Shown: positions 11,392 through 25,046, numbered from the stretch's first letter. The stretch: 64,000 nucleotides of DNA from Allium sativum (GCA_030737875.1 CM060920.1:480158861-480222860), one strand, 5' to 3'. Notes: generated by a model not told the origin, from the sequence alone. Numbers and translations: made by a program.

Positions 11392-12635
11392 GGTTAGACT
11401 ATAGATAGCATGTGCGCAAGTAGCTGGACTTCCAGCGCATTTCCTAGGCTAGGCAACTACTTCTCTATTGCTTACGACATAAGAAAGGTAGGCAGGTAGA
11501 TTTCCCAATTTTTAATACATAGCCTGAAGTGACTAGTGCATGTGAAAGCTGCATGTGTTTTCTTTTCATCTGTATGTAGTTAGGTTAGTTTAGATAGCTT
11601 GTGTACTTTATTTGCAGAGAAAATATATGTTTAGACCCTGTTATCACTTCAAATTTAGCGATGCGCATACTTTATTTCTTAGGCATGAAGAGGTAAGATT
11701 TTGATATTTTTAATCTGTATATTTTATTTATTTGATTCGACGTTTCGCTTTAATTTGGTTATTACATTATGCCGCTAATTAATAACCGTTAACCGTTATA
11801 TTCATACCACCACGCGCTAGCTTCAAACGTAATGAAAATGGACACACCGCTACGTTTTAACGTTCTGGTCCTAATGAAATTAATTTGGTGGAAAACTGAC
11901 TCCATTTGCACAACAACGTTATTTTAATTTATCGGTTCACCTTTAAATTGCACATACAGATAAAACAACTCTAATTGGCTCCAAACTGGAAACCTAGCAA
12001 TAATCAGCGATACATATTCCAAAAAATATTATTTCATCGAAAATGAACGTTGTTTGAAAAGAAAGCTATTTTTAAGGCCTATATACTATTGATAAAATAT
12101 AATTAAATTCAAAATAATAATAATAATAAAATTATTATCGTATATCTCCAGCCGAAATCTTATACAGCTTAGGATAGACCAGTATAGAATTGTAACTCAC
12201 ATTACCATTCTCGAGGTAAACGATATTCAAAAAATATAAAAATCCTTTATATTTAATTAAATAAACGCTATCGTTTATTAACGAATTCCATAGCGACTAT
12301 TCAAAAAATTGAAATGGACATAACTTTCAATTTATAATACGAAATCTTCATCTTTTTCTTTCATTTGAAAATTATAATCAAATTGATTCAAACGTTTCTT
12401 ATTTCATAGAATTCTGATTTAAAATGGATGTTATATATTCAGTTGAAGTTCAAATCGTAAATAACGAACTTCCATGACATTTTAGAGTTTGTTTTATAAA
12501 TATATATATATATTATATGTTTAAACTTCATTATTTAAACAAATTGTATATAATAAGACCATATATAATTCCAATTCAATATTTAAAATAATAAAATATA
12601 TTAAATATTGACTACCAAAAATACGGAATGTTACA
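11392..12635 (-). mobile_element. B1 3' LTR, portion next to the interior
   Basis: It ends in GGAATGTTACA at 12635, directly before a polypurine tract in minus orientation. From about 11745 (ATTCGACGTTTCG) it aligns with 19668-20456 of the B2 LTR: gradient of similarity, same order of motifs, end in TTACA. 11392-11740 I could not align to anything else here; it may be diverged LTR. The rest of this LTR should lie left of element A. No gene seen. Confidence 0.6.
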
Positions 12636-13767
12636 TTCCTTCCCCTTTAAAAAATTTCGTCCCCGAAATTACTTAAGTAAGAGAAATGCTCTAATCCCAA
12701 TTATTTCCAAAATAATTATTATAGAATTATTATTAAAAAAATCTAATAGGCTATATAAATTTATGAAATTTAGCCAGCACCTCCTCTGCACTACTCGATC
12801 AGAACAACTACAAATGTCACTCTGGGCCTCACATATCTCAAAAGAAAAGAAAACCAAATGGCTACCTAACTCAGCGGTATAAAATCAATCGTCCAAACCA
12901 ATAATATTAAGGTTTACCTATTTGTCGGGCAACCAAACTCTAATTCCAAAGCATAGCAATTAACAGCTCATCCATTTTTAACCAACTTGTGCTTACCTCA
13001 TTTACAATGCAAGAAATAAATACAGGGTTATTCAGTTTTATTTCATAGTCTAATTTTATTCAAAATTCATTATACTAGAATTTAGTTGTCAATTCATTCA
13101 ATTCTGTTTTTAAAACATTTATGAATTCTAAATAATCAACAATCAATGCACAACCACAATCAATACACAACCAACTTAACTAAACCAATCAATTTATATT
13201 TTACTTAGTTTCTGAATTCCTAATTGATTTCACTTAACTCTTGAATCCATTTTAACTCCAATATCAATTCTTTAAATCAACTTGACTTAACCAAGTTAAG
13301 TTTCAACACTATATTCAATTAACTAGTTGAATTTCTAATTAGTTCACTTCTAGTTATAAATTCAAATTCTGGTTTTATTTCAAAAATGATTCAATTTCCT
13401 TTCTATTCCCATTAGTGAAATATTTTGGTCATATTAAACTATTCAAATTTCAAATTTAATTTGAATTCCATTTAAATCAGTCGACCAAACCAATATCTTA
13501 ATAATTTAATAAAATTATTTCTTTTTATACAAAAAATAGATTTAGGTAAAATTATTTCATTTACCCTCTTTACAAAACAATATCGTGTCAGTTGCCAATT
13601 CATAATCAAACTGATCAAATATCAAAATATAAAACATTTTTATTTAAAATCTACAAATACACTCTCATATATACACTCAAACTCAATTTATGGCATTACT
13701 AACCCCATCTTTATCGAGTTACATCACAGAGCCAAGGTTATTACTAAACCATCGCTCTGATGCCAAA
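12636..13767 (-). mobile_element. B1 interior, non-coding, 1.13 kb
   Basis: Bounded by a polypurine tract at its right-hand neighbour LTR (minus TTTAAAGGGGAAGGAA, 12636-12651) and by a primer-binding site at the other end (minus TGGCATCAGAGC, 13754-13765, two bases from the 5' LTR). TTTCGTCCCCGAAA at 12655-12668 is the conserved block before the polypurine tract. TACCTATTTGTCGGGCAA near 12915 is shared with the B2 and C interiors. No coding capacity: frames here are short and contain no known motif. This is the layout of a non-autonomous large-LTR derivative. Confidence 0.75.
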
Positions 13768-14493
13768 TGTAGCGACCCAATTTTTCGGTACCTTTTGAGC
13801 TGACCAATAACACCAGTCCAACCTGGATTGTATCGAAAACCCAAATGCCAATAGAAAGAATTTAGAGGATGAGAAGAAGATGAGAAAGAAAGTTTATAGT
13901 AGAAGAAGAATAATAACATCAACATACCGAATCAGAGTCTCACATCGCAGCGGAACAAAATATAATATAGAAATAAATTTTTTTTGAGAGCTTGAAATAA
14001 AAACTTACAATCATCAGAGCACCTCAATACATCAGGACAGTTACAATAATCTATCCTCATAGGCAACGCACAACGAAATAAATAATAATACGTCTGAACT
14101 CCTCTAGCACGCCTTTTAAACTTTGTAGTATCTAATAACCTGAACCTGTAAAACGCGGTCCAACCAGAGGATTACAAATGCCAGATCAGTCTGGTGAACC
14201 TAAGTGAGAAACCCACTAAGTTTGTAAACCGCACCTAACTTGATTTTAAAGTTAACAAATGTTTTCTAAAAGAAAAGGATAACTGTAAAACTAATCCACA
14301 CATAAACCCGGACGGGTTTTAACTTATGATACCCTAAAACATTTTTTAAATCATGTTTTTTCTGATATTATAATAGTGTCTAAAAAATTCAATATAAATC
14401 TTGCAGAAAGCTTGCATCTCACACTCTACATATATACTATAAAATCAAAATTGATGGCGCTTATTGGAGAATAAATTCCAACTGGCAAGTATG
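13768..14493 (-). mobile_element. B1 5' LTR, first piece
   Basis: It starts TGTAGCGACCC next to the B1 primer-binding site and runs until the B2 complex interrupts it. The LTR continues at 35205. The last five bases, GTATG, are the target duplication of B2. Nothing coding. Confidence 0.75.
14489..14493. repeat. Target-site duplication GTATG, left copy
   Basis: GTATG directly before the first LTR of the B2 complex; the identical GTATG follows the third LTR at 35200-35204. Five bases is the size made by Ty3/gypsy integrases. Confidence 0.85.
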
Positions 14494-16746
14494 TGAGAAA
14501 ACCCAAACTTCCCTTTACGGGAAAGCACGGATTGAGTTGAGAACACGACGCATCAGAACACAAACAACAGAACATTTCATTACTAGTACAACAATTTACA
14601 TTAGAGTACAAGAATATACCAGAGTATGAATAAATAATATACAGCGGAAAATATCAGAGAGTAAAATACATACCAGCGAAATTTTAAAATGTATAAATAC
14701 AAAGCATAGCGGGAATACAGCAACAACACAACTAAAAGAAATACACGGATACAAAACTTTCCGAATATAGCTCCAGCTGCAATCCAGCAGGATCCTGGGA
14801 AAAGAAATATCTGCGAAAACCAAAACTACTAGCTGCCCATGTGGAAAATATGGGCACCCAGATTTTAGGTTAAAACAATAAACTCCGAGTCAGTTATGGG
14901 ACTGGTGTGAGAATTAAAACAGTTATTAATCTTTATTTTAAAATAAGGTGAATCAAGGGACCACGTCGTACAACACGGAATGGTTTTACCCCTAAGAATA
15001 ACAGTGCCTAAAACAAACAGCGCAATGCTATTTAAAGAAAAATGAAGTTATTATAAGACTCATGTCCGATCACACAATGCAACGCAAGCCGAAGGATGGA
15101 GTTTTACCTTATAATAGCCAAATATGCTTGTTACTTTTTAAAAACAAATCTTTTATTATTTCATTAAGTGAAGAAATCAACTTCAAATATAAATGTATCA
15201 GTCATAGACGACATGAGCGCCCCATCCCACCATGTCGCCATATATAGTTTTACAACTAAAAAAGCAAAATGTCGTATTGGAAGTTTGGATTTCTATACTA
15301 ATTGCTCCTGATTCAAAAGATCTTTCGCGTAGTGCAATACTCCATGGCTTACGTCCCGTTTAGAGAAAACACCGTAATGCACATCCGCCTTTTTGGGAAA
15401 TCAAGTTTCACCACGGCTTACGTCCCAACTAGAGAAAACACCGCTTACGCTATCCCTATGGGAATCGGGGGGTGTGCCCTATTACTTTGAGCATGGAGCG
15501 ACCACAATCAGCTTATCTCGGTCGACCGAATCCATGACACCTCCAAGGGTGTCTATCCTCATCTCAAAAGCATACTGACCAAACCATCAGTTCACCACCA
15601 TACTGAGTTGTAACGCTCGCAAATTAACATTACACAAAGCTATGCTAATTAAAGCTACGCTTTGATCATCATCCACAAGGCTCTGCTTTTCAACAAAAGC
15701 CTTGATCCATGCATCTCAGCATGTTACGTTATCAATCCATACCATACCATTGATTTCTGCAAATATATAACCTCTAAGCTCGTACGTCTCAGTGAAGGGT
15801 GTTAAGAAAGAGAATAAATTCTCCGCCACCAAACAAGTATATGTTTAGCAGAGATCAACGAATACAACATAAAGGAATACAACGTCAGACATACCATCCA
15901 TTTGCATGTCCGTTCTGGGTCTGAACGAAACCGAAGGAAGCTTATTCCTCATCCTGTATGTCCAATATAGGAGAGAGGCCTTCGCATATCTGAACAATCA
16001 ACTAATACGTCCGGACGGCTACCACTGTAGCCTCTTCAAGGTAGCTACTTCAATCATGGGCATCAGTAGCAACCCATCCATTCGATAAGAATATCGTCGG
16101 TCTTGCACCATCTTCAATCTCTTCGATTGTTAGTCATCGTATCAATTATTCAAAATGGGTTAAACCCAGTCTTTCTAAATAAGTCGCGTATCTTATAATC
16201 AAGTGCTATAACAACACATCGTATTCCACGTTCCAATCCATAATATTCTTTTATTCGCATTTCTTTATTAGTGGAAAGGTTCTCATTAATCTCATCAAAG
16301 ATTATCAATTTCAAACACACTTTTTAATCCATTTCTTTGGAAATTTTTCCAAAAGATTTTATAGTATCTTTTCATAGTTTAAACCAAATTAAGGTTTATC
16401 AAACTAGTCAGGATTAATGCCTTCCCGAAATAATCATTCGTTTTATTATCTTATCCCAACCTATTCATCCCATGGAGAAAAACTGATAGTACTCCATATC
16501 TAACACCACTGTGTTATCGGTAAATTCAATTACCACTTCACGTTCAAATCTAATTAAAGATTTAACTATCGCATAAAGTAAAACTGGTGATACCCCATTT
16601 TCGAACACTTCTCAAATTTGGCAAATTTAATTATCACATTAACATTTCAATCTAATTAAAGATTCATTAAAAATCCACTTAGTTTTAATCTCCAAAAATC
16701 ATTATTTAATGATTATTCGAATTTAGGAAATAAATCCTGTCTTTAC

Positions 16747-17263
16747 TAGGTTAAAGAACCAATGTCATTTAAAACATTGTTCATGATAAACCAAAAATCG
16801 TCTTCCATCAAAATGGAATCTATATAGAAATCATAACAATGTATAATTGATATAAATTCCAGTATCAAACTAATAAAATAAATGGAATAATCAAAAAGCC
16901 TTTTAATTCTATATAAAGTAACGGTCTTCCTTTACAGAAGCTCATCTCGATTATTACCAAATCGAATTCCATTCAATTCCAATTTAATATATTAACTTGG
17001 AAATCTTTACTTTGGAAATTTCCATTAATCTTAATTAAAAGATTATAAATTCCAATCATATTCTTCACTGGTAATTGGGTTAAAGAACAAATTTTATTTA
17101 AAACACCGTTCACGATAAACCCAAAAATCCAATTCTTTAATTCAATTCCAATTAAATATTAATTAACTGGAAAACTTCATTAAATCTTAATTTAAAGATT
17201 TATTCTCTTCTCAACTGGGTTTAAGAACAGTGTTATTTAAGACAACATTCACGACAAACCCAT
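16747..17263. repeat. Triple-hairpin cassette in B2 LTR 1
   Basis: Three imperfect inverted repeats of about 47 bp at 16747-16792, 17076-17123 and 17216-17263. Plan: (T)GGGTT, three bases, GAAC, variable arm, ATTTAA loop, variable arm, GTTC, about five bases, AAACCC(A). Unit 1 has the arm pair AATGT/ACATT. Unit 2 pairs poorly in its upper arm. Confidence 0.7.
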
Positions 17264-18428
17264 AATCCAATTTGATATCAAATACAAGGCTCTGAATTGA
17301 AATTATATCGCCTTATATTCAATATCAAATTCTGAAGCCAAAGTATATCGTGTTGGGAATAACAATATATATATCTTCCAAATCCCTCAACAATGTCCGT
17401 ATAATCACGAAGTCCTATATCGAAACATTCTGGAGATTATTTCCATTCCAAATCCATTCCAATTTATTTGTTGGAAAATTCTGGTTGTTTTAAAACCATG
17501 TTCAATGTCCAATTTATTTATTTATAAAAATAATTGGATTATTATTTTAGTTATCAAATAATTCGTTTCGGTAAAAATATATTTTTATCTTCTTAAAACT
17601 AGAATAATTCACCCAAAATCTTCCCAAAACCTTATTATGACTTTACATAATTTTTCCTTATTTTAAATAATTTTAATATCGCCCATACAGTCTGTTTCCA
17701 ATAATAGCCACCGAACTGCATCCATAGCGACCTTTTCTTGGACATATCTTAAAATCCAACCGATAGATTTTAAATCTCTTGTATTCATTAGAAAGCTCTT
17801 TTCCATACGTACCCAACAGTTTCGGCTTTAGGAGAATACGACGGTCGGATCTCCCATAACATCAATTCGAAGTTAATGGTTGCAACTCACGAATGGTCGT
17901 TGCGCAGTGGGTTCTATTCATGCCATTTAATATATATATATATATATACACACACACTCGTCGATTTCCGTTCAAAACGTACTTATAAAATATTTATAAA
18001 TTCATTTTAAAATGATTCCCACTTCTATTTCAATTTTAAATCAAAATTGAATATTCTATATCATTATAATATTAAAATGATAATATTTTCAAAATACCAG
18101 ATTTTGAAATCACCTTTTGATATTCATTATAAAATGAATAAAATCGACAGAAAATCTCGTTCATGTTAAAGTGGCGTTTAACTACTTAACACGGCTTCAC
18201 ATTTCAATATTTTCGTGTCCATCCAAAATCGGACATCAAAATCACATTTTGATTATTCATTGAATATTATTTTAAAATATTCATTAATTCTGAACTGGAA
18301 TCAGACTCAATCAATTACCATATAGTTTCAGTTATTTGGATTTCATACATCGCATGCATACAACAATAATGATAAACAATCATTAAAAATTCATACAACA
18401 TCCAGAGTGCATTTTTCAACTATATAAG

Positions 18429-18433
18429 CATTA

Positions 18434-18464
<31 letters not shown>
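18429..18464. repeat. AAAT microsatellite
   Basis: About seven AAAT repeats in B2 LTR 1. The corresponding place in the other two LTRs has only two to three units. Confidence 0.9.
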
Positions 18465-19531
18465 GCTTATACAGTCTTTCAACCCATCGATTGACATATA
18501 GCTAAACAATTGGGATTATTATATGTCAAATATCATCCCAACACCTGTGTTGGGTTTCAACCAATAAATACTATTTATTATTTGTGCAGTTGGGCGATGT
18601 GAAAAATATTATCGTCCCAATCAATATCAGTTAAATGGTTATACATAAACAAGCCATCCGATTTGCAAATGAAAATTTATTTTATTTTCTTTTCATGATA
18701 ATTTAATATACATTTTATATAAATAATTTTATATATACAACAATATCAATCGACGATAATACCAATCACAATCCAAACAAACAATCAACCATGGTTTGTA
18801 CAAAAAAATAGTGTTAGGAGCTACTAAGCCCCATTTGCAACCTATTATACAATAACTGTAAAATAATTTGAGTGAGAGAGAGTTCACACAGTCGGTTTCC
18901 ACTCCGTATTTTTTTATTAGATAGTTTGGCTTTAAATCTGCCCTAAATTATAACAAGCTCCAAATTTGACCCAGTAAGTCTTGTTGTGAAGCTCTTGTCT
19001 CCCTGATCGCAATGGATCTATTTCACTGGATTCCGACACCGTATGCGAAAGTTATGTTAGTTTGTAGTTAATGACTTCTTTAAGATAATTAATAAGGTAA
19101 TTAAATAAATAAATTAATCACCTTCCATGTTTAACCACTTCAGCACGTCATCGAACCCACCTCCAAACCTAGGGTTCAAAATCGCGCACGCCACAGCCAC
19201 CTCGACGACGACCGGATGGCTTCACGAGATGCGCCGCAGCGAGAGCTTCCTCTGGCACCCCCTCACATTGAAGTCGATTGCCTGCTGACGCCGGATTTTA
19301 GCTTCAAATGGCGAATCTTTGGAGCCCCATTTCCCCCAAACCACTATACCAAATCCGATGATCCTAGTATAGAATTAAAGCCCGTTCTTCACTCTACAAT
19401 TCTCGCTTAGATGTTGGGGTCTAATTCGAAATGATGTCAGAGTTAATTGAGGAAGAAAAATCGAGTTTCCTGGCCCTTCGTTGAAACCCGGTGGCGCAGA
19501 AGCGATGTGAGGGAGTGATTAGGGTTTTGAC

Positions 19532-19550
19532 CAACTTTATATATATATAT
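19532..19550 (-). promoter_or_regulatory. Likely LTR core promoter (TATA box), B2 LTR 1
   Basis: The minus strand reads TATATATATATAAAGTTGG about 0.9 kb inside the LTR start. It is followed by AAACCCTAATCACTCCCTC, typical of plant 5' leader sequence. The same position in LTR 2 and LTR 3 holds TATAAATAG, so a TATA element is kept while its flanks vary. By this reading U3 is 20456 to about 19540. Confidence 0.5.
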
Positions 19551-20053
19551 AATATTTATATCCTTTTATTTCCGTTTGACGCTCCAAACTCGAAAAAAAC
19601 TCCAACAGCTAACGATCCAAACTAAATACCCCCATTATGGACATAATGGAATATGTTTCGTAAGACAATTCGACGTTTCGATCAGTTTTTCTTTAAATTA
19701 AAATATAAATCAATATATATTGAATTCAAACGTGTATTTTAATTTACCGGTGCCACATACTGACTCCAAAAAATACAAAAAAAATTAATCTATCTATGTT
19801 CTGACGACACAGTCCTAACAAAACTAATTTCGTCGAATTTAGAGATCGTTTGAAAAATGACATTTTTATAGTCGATTAAATTCAAACTAAAGCTGTCAAA
19901 ACACATCCAAATTTACCGCGCTCACATATTAAATCCAAAACCCATGAAATTTGAAACCTAACAATAATTTGACATTTCGGATCCAATAAAAGCGGTTTTT
20001 TCGAAAACGGAGGTCGTTTGCAAAATGGTTATTTTTAAGGGCTATATATTATA

Positions 20054-20054
20054 T

Positions 20055-20101
<47 letters not shown>
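20054..20101. repeat. AT dinucleotide microsatellite
   Basis: About 24 AT units in LTR 1. The homologous sites near 27797 and 34830 have about five, so it expanded in this copy. Confidence 0.9.
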
Positions 20102-20102
<1 letters not shown>

Positions 20103-20456
20103 CATAGCGACTATTTTAGATTTTAAATTGGATATAACTTTCAATTTATATTATGAAATCTCAATTTTTCACATTCTTAGAAAGATATTATTAAATAGAT
20201 TCAAATGTTTTTGGTTTTTCTAAAATCCGATTTATATTGAATTTTGCACATTCATTTGAAATTAGAAATTGAATTTTCAAACTACCACGCCATTTCAAGT
20301 TTGTTTTATAATTAAAATAAATTCATATGTTCTAACTTCTATTTAAATAAATTTTTGGTCGTTATTATTTAAAATAAATCATTTTAAATATTCAAAATCC
20401 ATTAAAATAGCTAAAATAAATTTTTTAAATTAGTTCCAAAATTACGGGTTATTACA

Positions 20457-21502
20457 ATCTCCCCCCTTAAATTTTTTTCATCTTCGAAAAGGAACAGAGA
20501 TGAAAGTTTTTTAATCAACCAACTCAACTTTCATTCTGTCTTTCATTCTTCATTTTTCCAGTTTCTAAGAATTTTCTAATTTCTCAAAGATTTGGTTAAC
20601 ACCTTAAATTTTCGAAAAATTTCATCATAACCTCCTTTGTACGGGTGATCGGTAAAACTGCAACTTTCCTCACAGGGTCCTCATCAATCCAAAAGAAAAA
20701 GCCAAGCGGCTAGCCAATCGGCTCATAAAATCATCAAAACCCAAGAAATACAGTAAACATGTACTTATTTGTCGGGCATACAATTTTATTCCTCTTCTTA
20801 GCTTCCATGTTATTACCTGTTCATTATATATACATGTATATGTATGCAATTCCAATAAAATTTCATTTCAGTTCCATATTTGATTCAATTTGGCTAAAAT
20901 TTACCGTTCATTTTCATATTGATTTTATTGTTCCAATATTTTTATTAGTTAAAGTAATAATCAAACATCACAACCAGTAATCAGTTTGTTGGTTAATTTT
21001 TCAAATATATAACTTTTATATATATTCAAAATCATATTTTCAATGCCAAATCACAAACAATAGATTCTAACTATGTTTTGGTTCTCACACTAGTCAATTT
21101 GAAATTATATAGATATTCACTTACGAAACTCGAACACATATATTGATGATGTGGCCACTTCATCAGAAGCATCTCCGGGCAACTAGAGTGTGATTCTATA
21201 TTTATCTAGTATATTTGAGACTTTGAATACACGTATATTCAAGATCTTCATATACTCGATAGTCTAAATTCAATATAAAATAAATATTCAAATACAAATA
21301 ATAAGATATAAATTTTCAAAATCTAATTTGATTGATTTTTTTTTAAATAACACTTTTCAAACTCATTCTAGGACACTATTGATCCTATCTCTAATGAGTT
21401 ATTCTCATAGTATATTACTAATCCTATCTCTGATGAATTCTTTCATTTGGTTCTAATTTTTCTGGTTCTCTAGCTTTGTAAACCAAAGCTCTGATACCAA
21501 AC
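20457..21502 (-). mobile_element. B2 interior 1, non-coding (1.05 kb)
   Basis: Polypurine tract (minus TTTAAGGGGGGAGAT) beside LTR 1 at 20457-20471, primer-binding site beside LTR 2 (minus TGGTATCAGAGC, 21488-21499, three bases from the LTR). Between them there is no coding sequence. Features shared with the second interior and that of C: GAAAAGGAAC(A/G), GCCAAGCGGCTAG, TTATTTGTCGGGCA and the hairpin AGCTTTG/CAAAGCT that ends at the primer-binding site. Confidence 0.85.
21488..21499 (-). other. Primer-binding site, B2 interior 1
   Basis: Minus strand TGGTATCAGAGC, complementary to the initiator-Met tRNA 3' end. It overlaps one arm of the AGCTTTG-N5-CAAAGCT inverted repeat. Confidence 0.88.
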
Positions 21503-21948
21503 TGAGACGACCCAAACTTCCCCTTAAGGGAAAGCCCGGACTGAATTTAGAATATGACGCATCATAACACAAACAGCAGAACATTTCATTTCTATTACAA
21601 CAATTTACATCAGAGTACAAGAATATATTAGAGTATGAATAAATATATATAGCAAAAAATATTAGAGATTAAAATACATAGCGGAGGAAATTTAAAATGT
21701 ATAAATACAAAGCACAGCGGGAATACATCAACAACACAACTGAAAGAAATTCATGGGTACAAAGCTTTTCGAATATAGCTCCAGCTGTAATCCAGGATCC
21801 TGGGAAAAGAAATATATGCGAAAACCAAATCTACTAGCTGCCCGTGTGGAAAATATGGGCACCTAGAGTTTAGGTTAAAACAATAAACTCTGAGTCAGTC
21901 ATGGGACTAGTGTGAGAACTAAAACAGTTATTAATCTTCATTTTAAAA

Positions 21949-22717
21949 GGGTGCATTTTTTCCAGGTTCCTACTAAGTTTCAAAATTAGGCTCACATCCG
22001 GTCATAGTTTATAATATAAACCCGCCCCCTATTTTTGAATTCCCGCCTCCTTTTTTTGTAGGATCCGCATCCTACTTTCATATTTCCTCCTGATACTTAT
22101 TTTGTTATGCCTCCTGCATTTTCTTCCACAAGAAAGCGCGGCGGTGATTAAAAAAATTCAAAAATCTGGAAATAATAGCAGAAGTCCACGCCAAGAAAAA
22201 AGAAGTTGCATATATGTATGCAATTATTGCCAATACTTGCATACATATATGCAATTATTGCTTAAAGGAAATTATGCTAACCGTTTGCCTGCAGGTATGT
22301 TGCACACATGTGTGCATGTTTCGGATTTACTTGCACACTTGAATGCAAATCGCACTGTTATGAAATATTGTATATTTTTATGCAAGAATGATGCAATACT
22401 TGCATAGAAATAAGCAAATAAGCAAAAAATCAAAGCGAATGCAACTATGGAAATACTTGCACATATATATGCAAGAAATTGGAATTCTAGCATAACATTA
22501 TGCATTTAACTGCATTTTTCGTTGTTTTTTATGTGTTTTTTGATTTTTTTGAGCGATTTTTTTGTCGAATGCATAATATATTTAAATAATAATTTTCATA
22601 TTTTTTTATTCATTTTTTTCGCTACATTTGAAAAATAGGGACCTAATTTATAATAAGTTTATGACCGGATGTGAGCCTAATTAAGTTTGCTTTTAGGGAT
22701 GTGTGCCTAATTTTCAC
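21949..22717. mobile_element. MITE-like terminal-inverted-repeat element (769 bp)
   Basis: The segment is absent from LTR 1 and LTR 3. It is flanked by ATTTTAAAA at 21940-21948 and 22718-22726, a 9 bp target duplication. Near the ends, 21985-22006 and 22660-22681 are perfect 22 bp inverted repeats, and weaker inverted similarity extends on both sides (for example CCTATTTTT and AAAAATAGG). The interior is rich in palindromic TTGCATA/TATGCAA motifs (22205-22505). A 9 bp duplication suggests a Mutator-type origin but the terminal bases are not diagnostic. The 101-codon frame at 22102-22407 shows no transposase motif. Confidence 0.8.
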
Positions 22718-24529
22718 ATTTTAAAATAAGGTAAATCAAGGGACGACGCCGTATAACACGGAATGGATTTACCCCCAAGAATACCAGTGCCTAAAACAAA
22801 CAGCGCAATGCTAATTAAAGAAAAATGAAGCTAATATAAGACTCAGGTCCCATCACACAATGCAACGCAAGTGTGAGGATAGAGTTTTACCTTATAATAG
22901 CCAAATATGCTTGGTACGTTTTAAAAACAAATCTTTTATTATTACTACAAGTGAAGAAATCAACTTCAAATATAAATGTATCAATCATAGATGGCATGTG
23001 CGCCCCATCCCACTATGTCGCCATATATAGGTTTACAACTAAAACCGCAAAATGTCGTATTGGAAGTTTGGATTTCCATACTGATGGCTCCTGGTTCGAA
23101 AGATCTATCGCATAGTGCGATACTCCACGGCTTACGTCCTGGCTAGAGAAAACACCGTAATGCACATTCGTCTTTTTGGGAAATCAAGTATCACCGCGGC
23201 TTGCGTCCCAACTAGAGAAAACATCTCTTACTCTATCCCTATGGGAATCAGGGGGTGTGCCCTATCCCTTTGAGCGTGGAGCGATCACATTCAGCTCATC
23301 TCGGTCGGCCGAATCCATGACACCTCTAAGGGTGTCTATCCTCATCTCAAAAGCATACTGACCTGACCATCAGTTCACCACCGTACCAGGTTGTGAGGCT
23401 TGCGAATTAACGCTACACAAAGCTATGCTAATTAAAGCTATGCTTTGATCATCATCCACAAGGCTCTACTTTTCAACAAAAGTCTTGATACATGCATCTC
23501 AGCATGTCACGTTGTCAATCCATACTATACGATTGATTTCTGCCAATATATAACCTCTAAGCTCGTACGTTTCAGAGAAGGGTGTTAAGCAAGAGAATAA
23601 ATTCTCCGCCACCAAATAGATATATATTTAGCAGTGATCAATGAATACAATATAAAGGGATACAACATCAGACATACCATGCATTTGCAAGTCCGCTATG
23701 GGTCTGAACGAAACCGGAGACACCTTATTCCTTGTCCCGTATGTCCAATACTGAAGAGAGGCCCTTGCATATCCGAACAATCAGCAACTACATCCAGATG
23801 ACTACCACTGTCGCCCCTTCAATGTAGCTACTCCAATCATGGGGATCAGTAGCAACCCATCTATTCGATGTGAAGATCGTTAGTCTTGCACCGTCTTTAA
23901 TCTCTTTGACTGTTAGTCGTCGTATTAATTATACAAAATGGGTTAAACCCAGTCCTTCCAAATAACTCGTGTATCTTATAATCAAGTGCTATAACAGCAC
24001 ATCACACGCCTCATTCCAATCTAGAATATTCTTTTATTCGTATTTCTTTATTCGTGGAAAGGTTTTCATTAATCTTATCAAAGATTATCACTTTTAAACA
24101 CACTGTTTAATCCATTTCTTTGGGAAACATTTCAAAAGATTTTATAGTATCTATTCACAATTTAAACCAAAATTAAGGTTTACCAAACTAGTCGGGATTA
24201 ACGCAATACCAGAGTAATCATTAATTTTATTATTCCATCCCAACCTATTCATTCCATGGAGCAAAACTGGTAGAATTCCATATCTAACACCACTGTATTA
24301 TCGGTAAATTCAATTATCATTTCACGTTCAAATCTATTTAAAGATTTAACTATCGCATGAAGTAAAACTGGTGATACTCCATTTTTGAACACTTCTCAAA
24401 TTTGGAAAATTTATTTACCACATTAACATTTTAATCTAATAAAAGATTCATTAAACTCCACTTAGTTTTAATCTCCAAAAATCATTTTTTAATGATTATT
24501 CAAATTTAGGAAATAAATATTGTCTTTAC

Positions 24530-25046
24530 TGGGTTAAAGAACCAATGTCATTTAAAACATCGTTCACGATAAACCCAAAATCATTTTCCATCAAAATGGA
24601 ATCTACACGGAAATCATAACAGTGCATAATTAATATAAATTCCCGTATCAGACTAATAATATAAATGGAATAATGGCAAAGCCTTTTAAATTCCATATAT
24701 AGTAACAGTCTTCCTTTACAGAAGCTCATCTCGATTATTACTAAATCAAATTTCATTCAATTCCAAATTAATATGTTAAATTGGAAATCTTTACTTTGGA
24801 AAATTCCATTAAACTTAATTAAAATATTATAAATTCCAATCAGATTCTTCAATGTTAATTAGGTTAAAGAACAAATGTTATTTAAAACACCGTTTACAAA
24901 AAACCCAAAAGTCCAATTCTTTTATTCAATTCCAATTAAATATTAATTAATTGGAAAACTTCACTAAATCTTAATTTAAAGATATATTCTTTTCTCAACT
25001 GGGTTTAAGAACAGTGTTATTTAAGACACCGTTCACGACAAACCCA
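24530..25046. repeat. Triple-hairpin cassette in B2 LTR 2
   Basis: Units at 24530-24577, 24860-24907 and 25000-25046. Unit 3 pairs well: GAAC/GTTC and GTGTT/GACAC (one G-T pair) around ATTTAA, with TGGGTTT/AAACCCA at the base. Unit 2 has lost part of its pairing. Confidence 0.7.

Larger units (their letters stand above)
14494..20456 (-). mobile_element. B2 complex, LTR 1 (5.96 kb, outer 3' LTR)
   Basis: It begins TGAGAAAACCCAAACTTCCC and ends ACGGGTTATTACA, with a polypurine tract directly following. It is homologous over its full length to 21503-28163 and 29206-35199, and more distantly to the C LTRs. It contains the triple-hairpin cassette (16747-17263), an AAAT microsatellite, an AT microsatellite and a TATA-type promoter. 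The 64-codon plus-strand frame at 19216-19410 is antisense to the element and is intact in LTR 3 but broken in LTR 2; I do not treat it as a gene. Confidence 0.88.

Noticed and set aside
15393..15578. 61-codon plus-strand frame also open at 23176-23361 and 30116-30301
   Set aside because: Starts with TTG, antisense to the element, residues change freely between copies; LTR homology explains it.
22102..22407. Transposase fragment in the MITE
   Set aside because: No catalytic motif or family resemblance; composition follows the TGCA palindromes.
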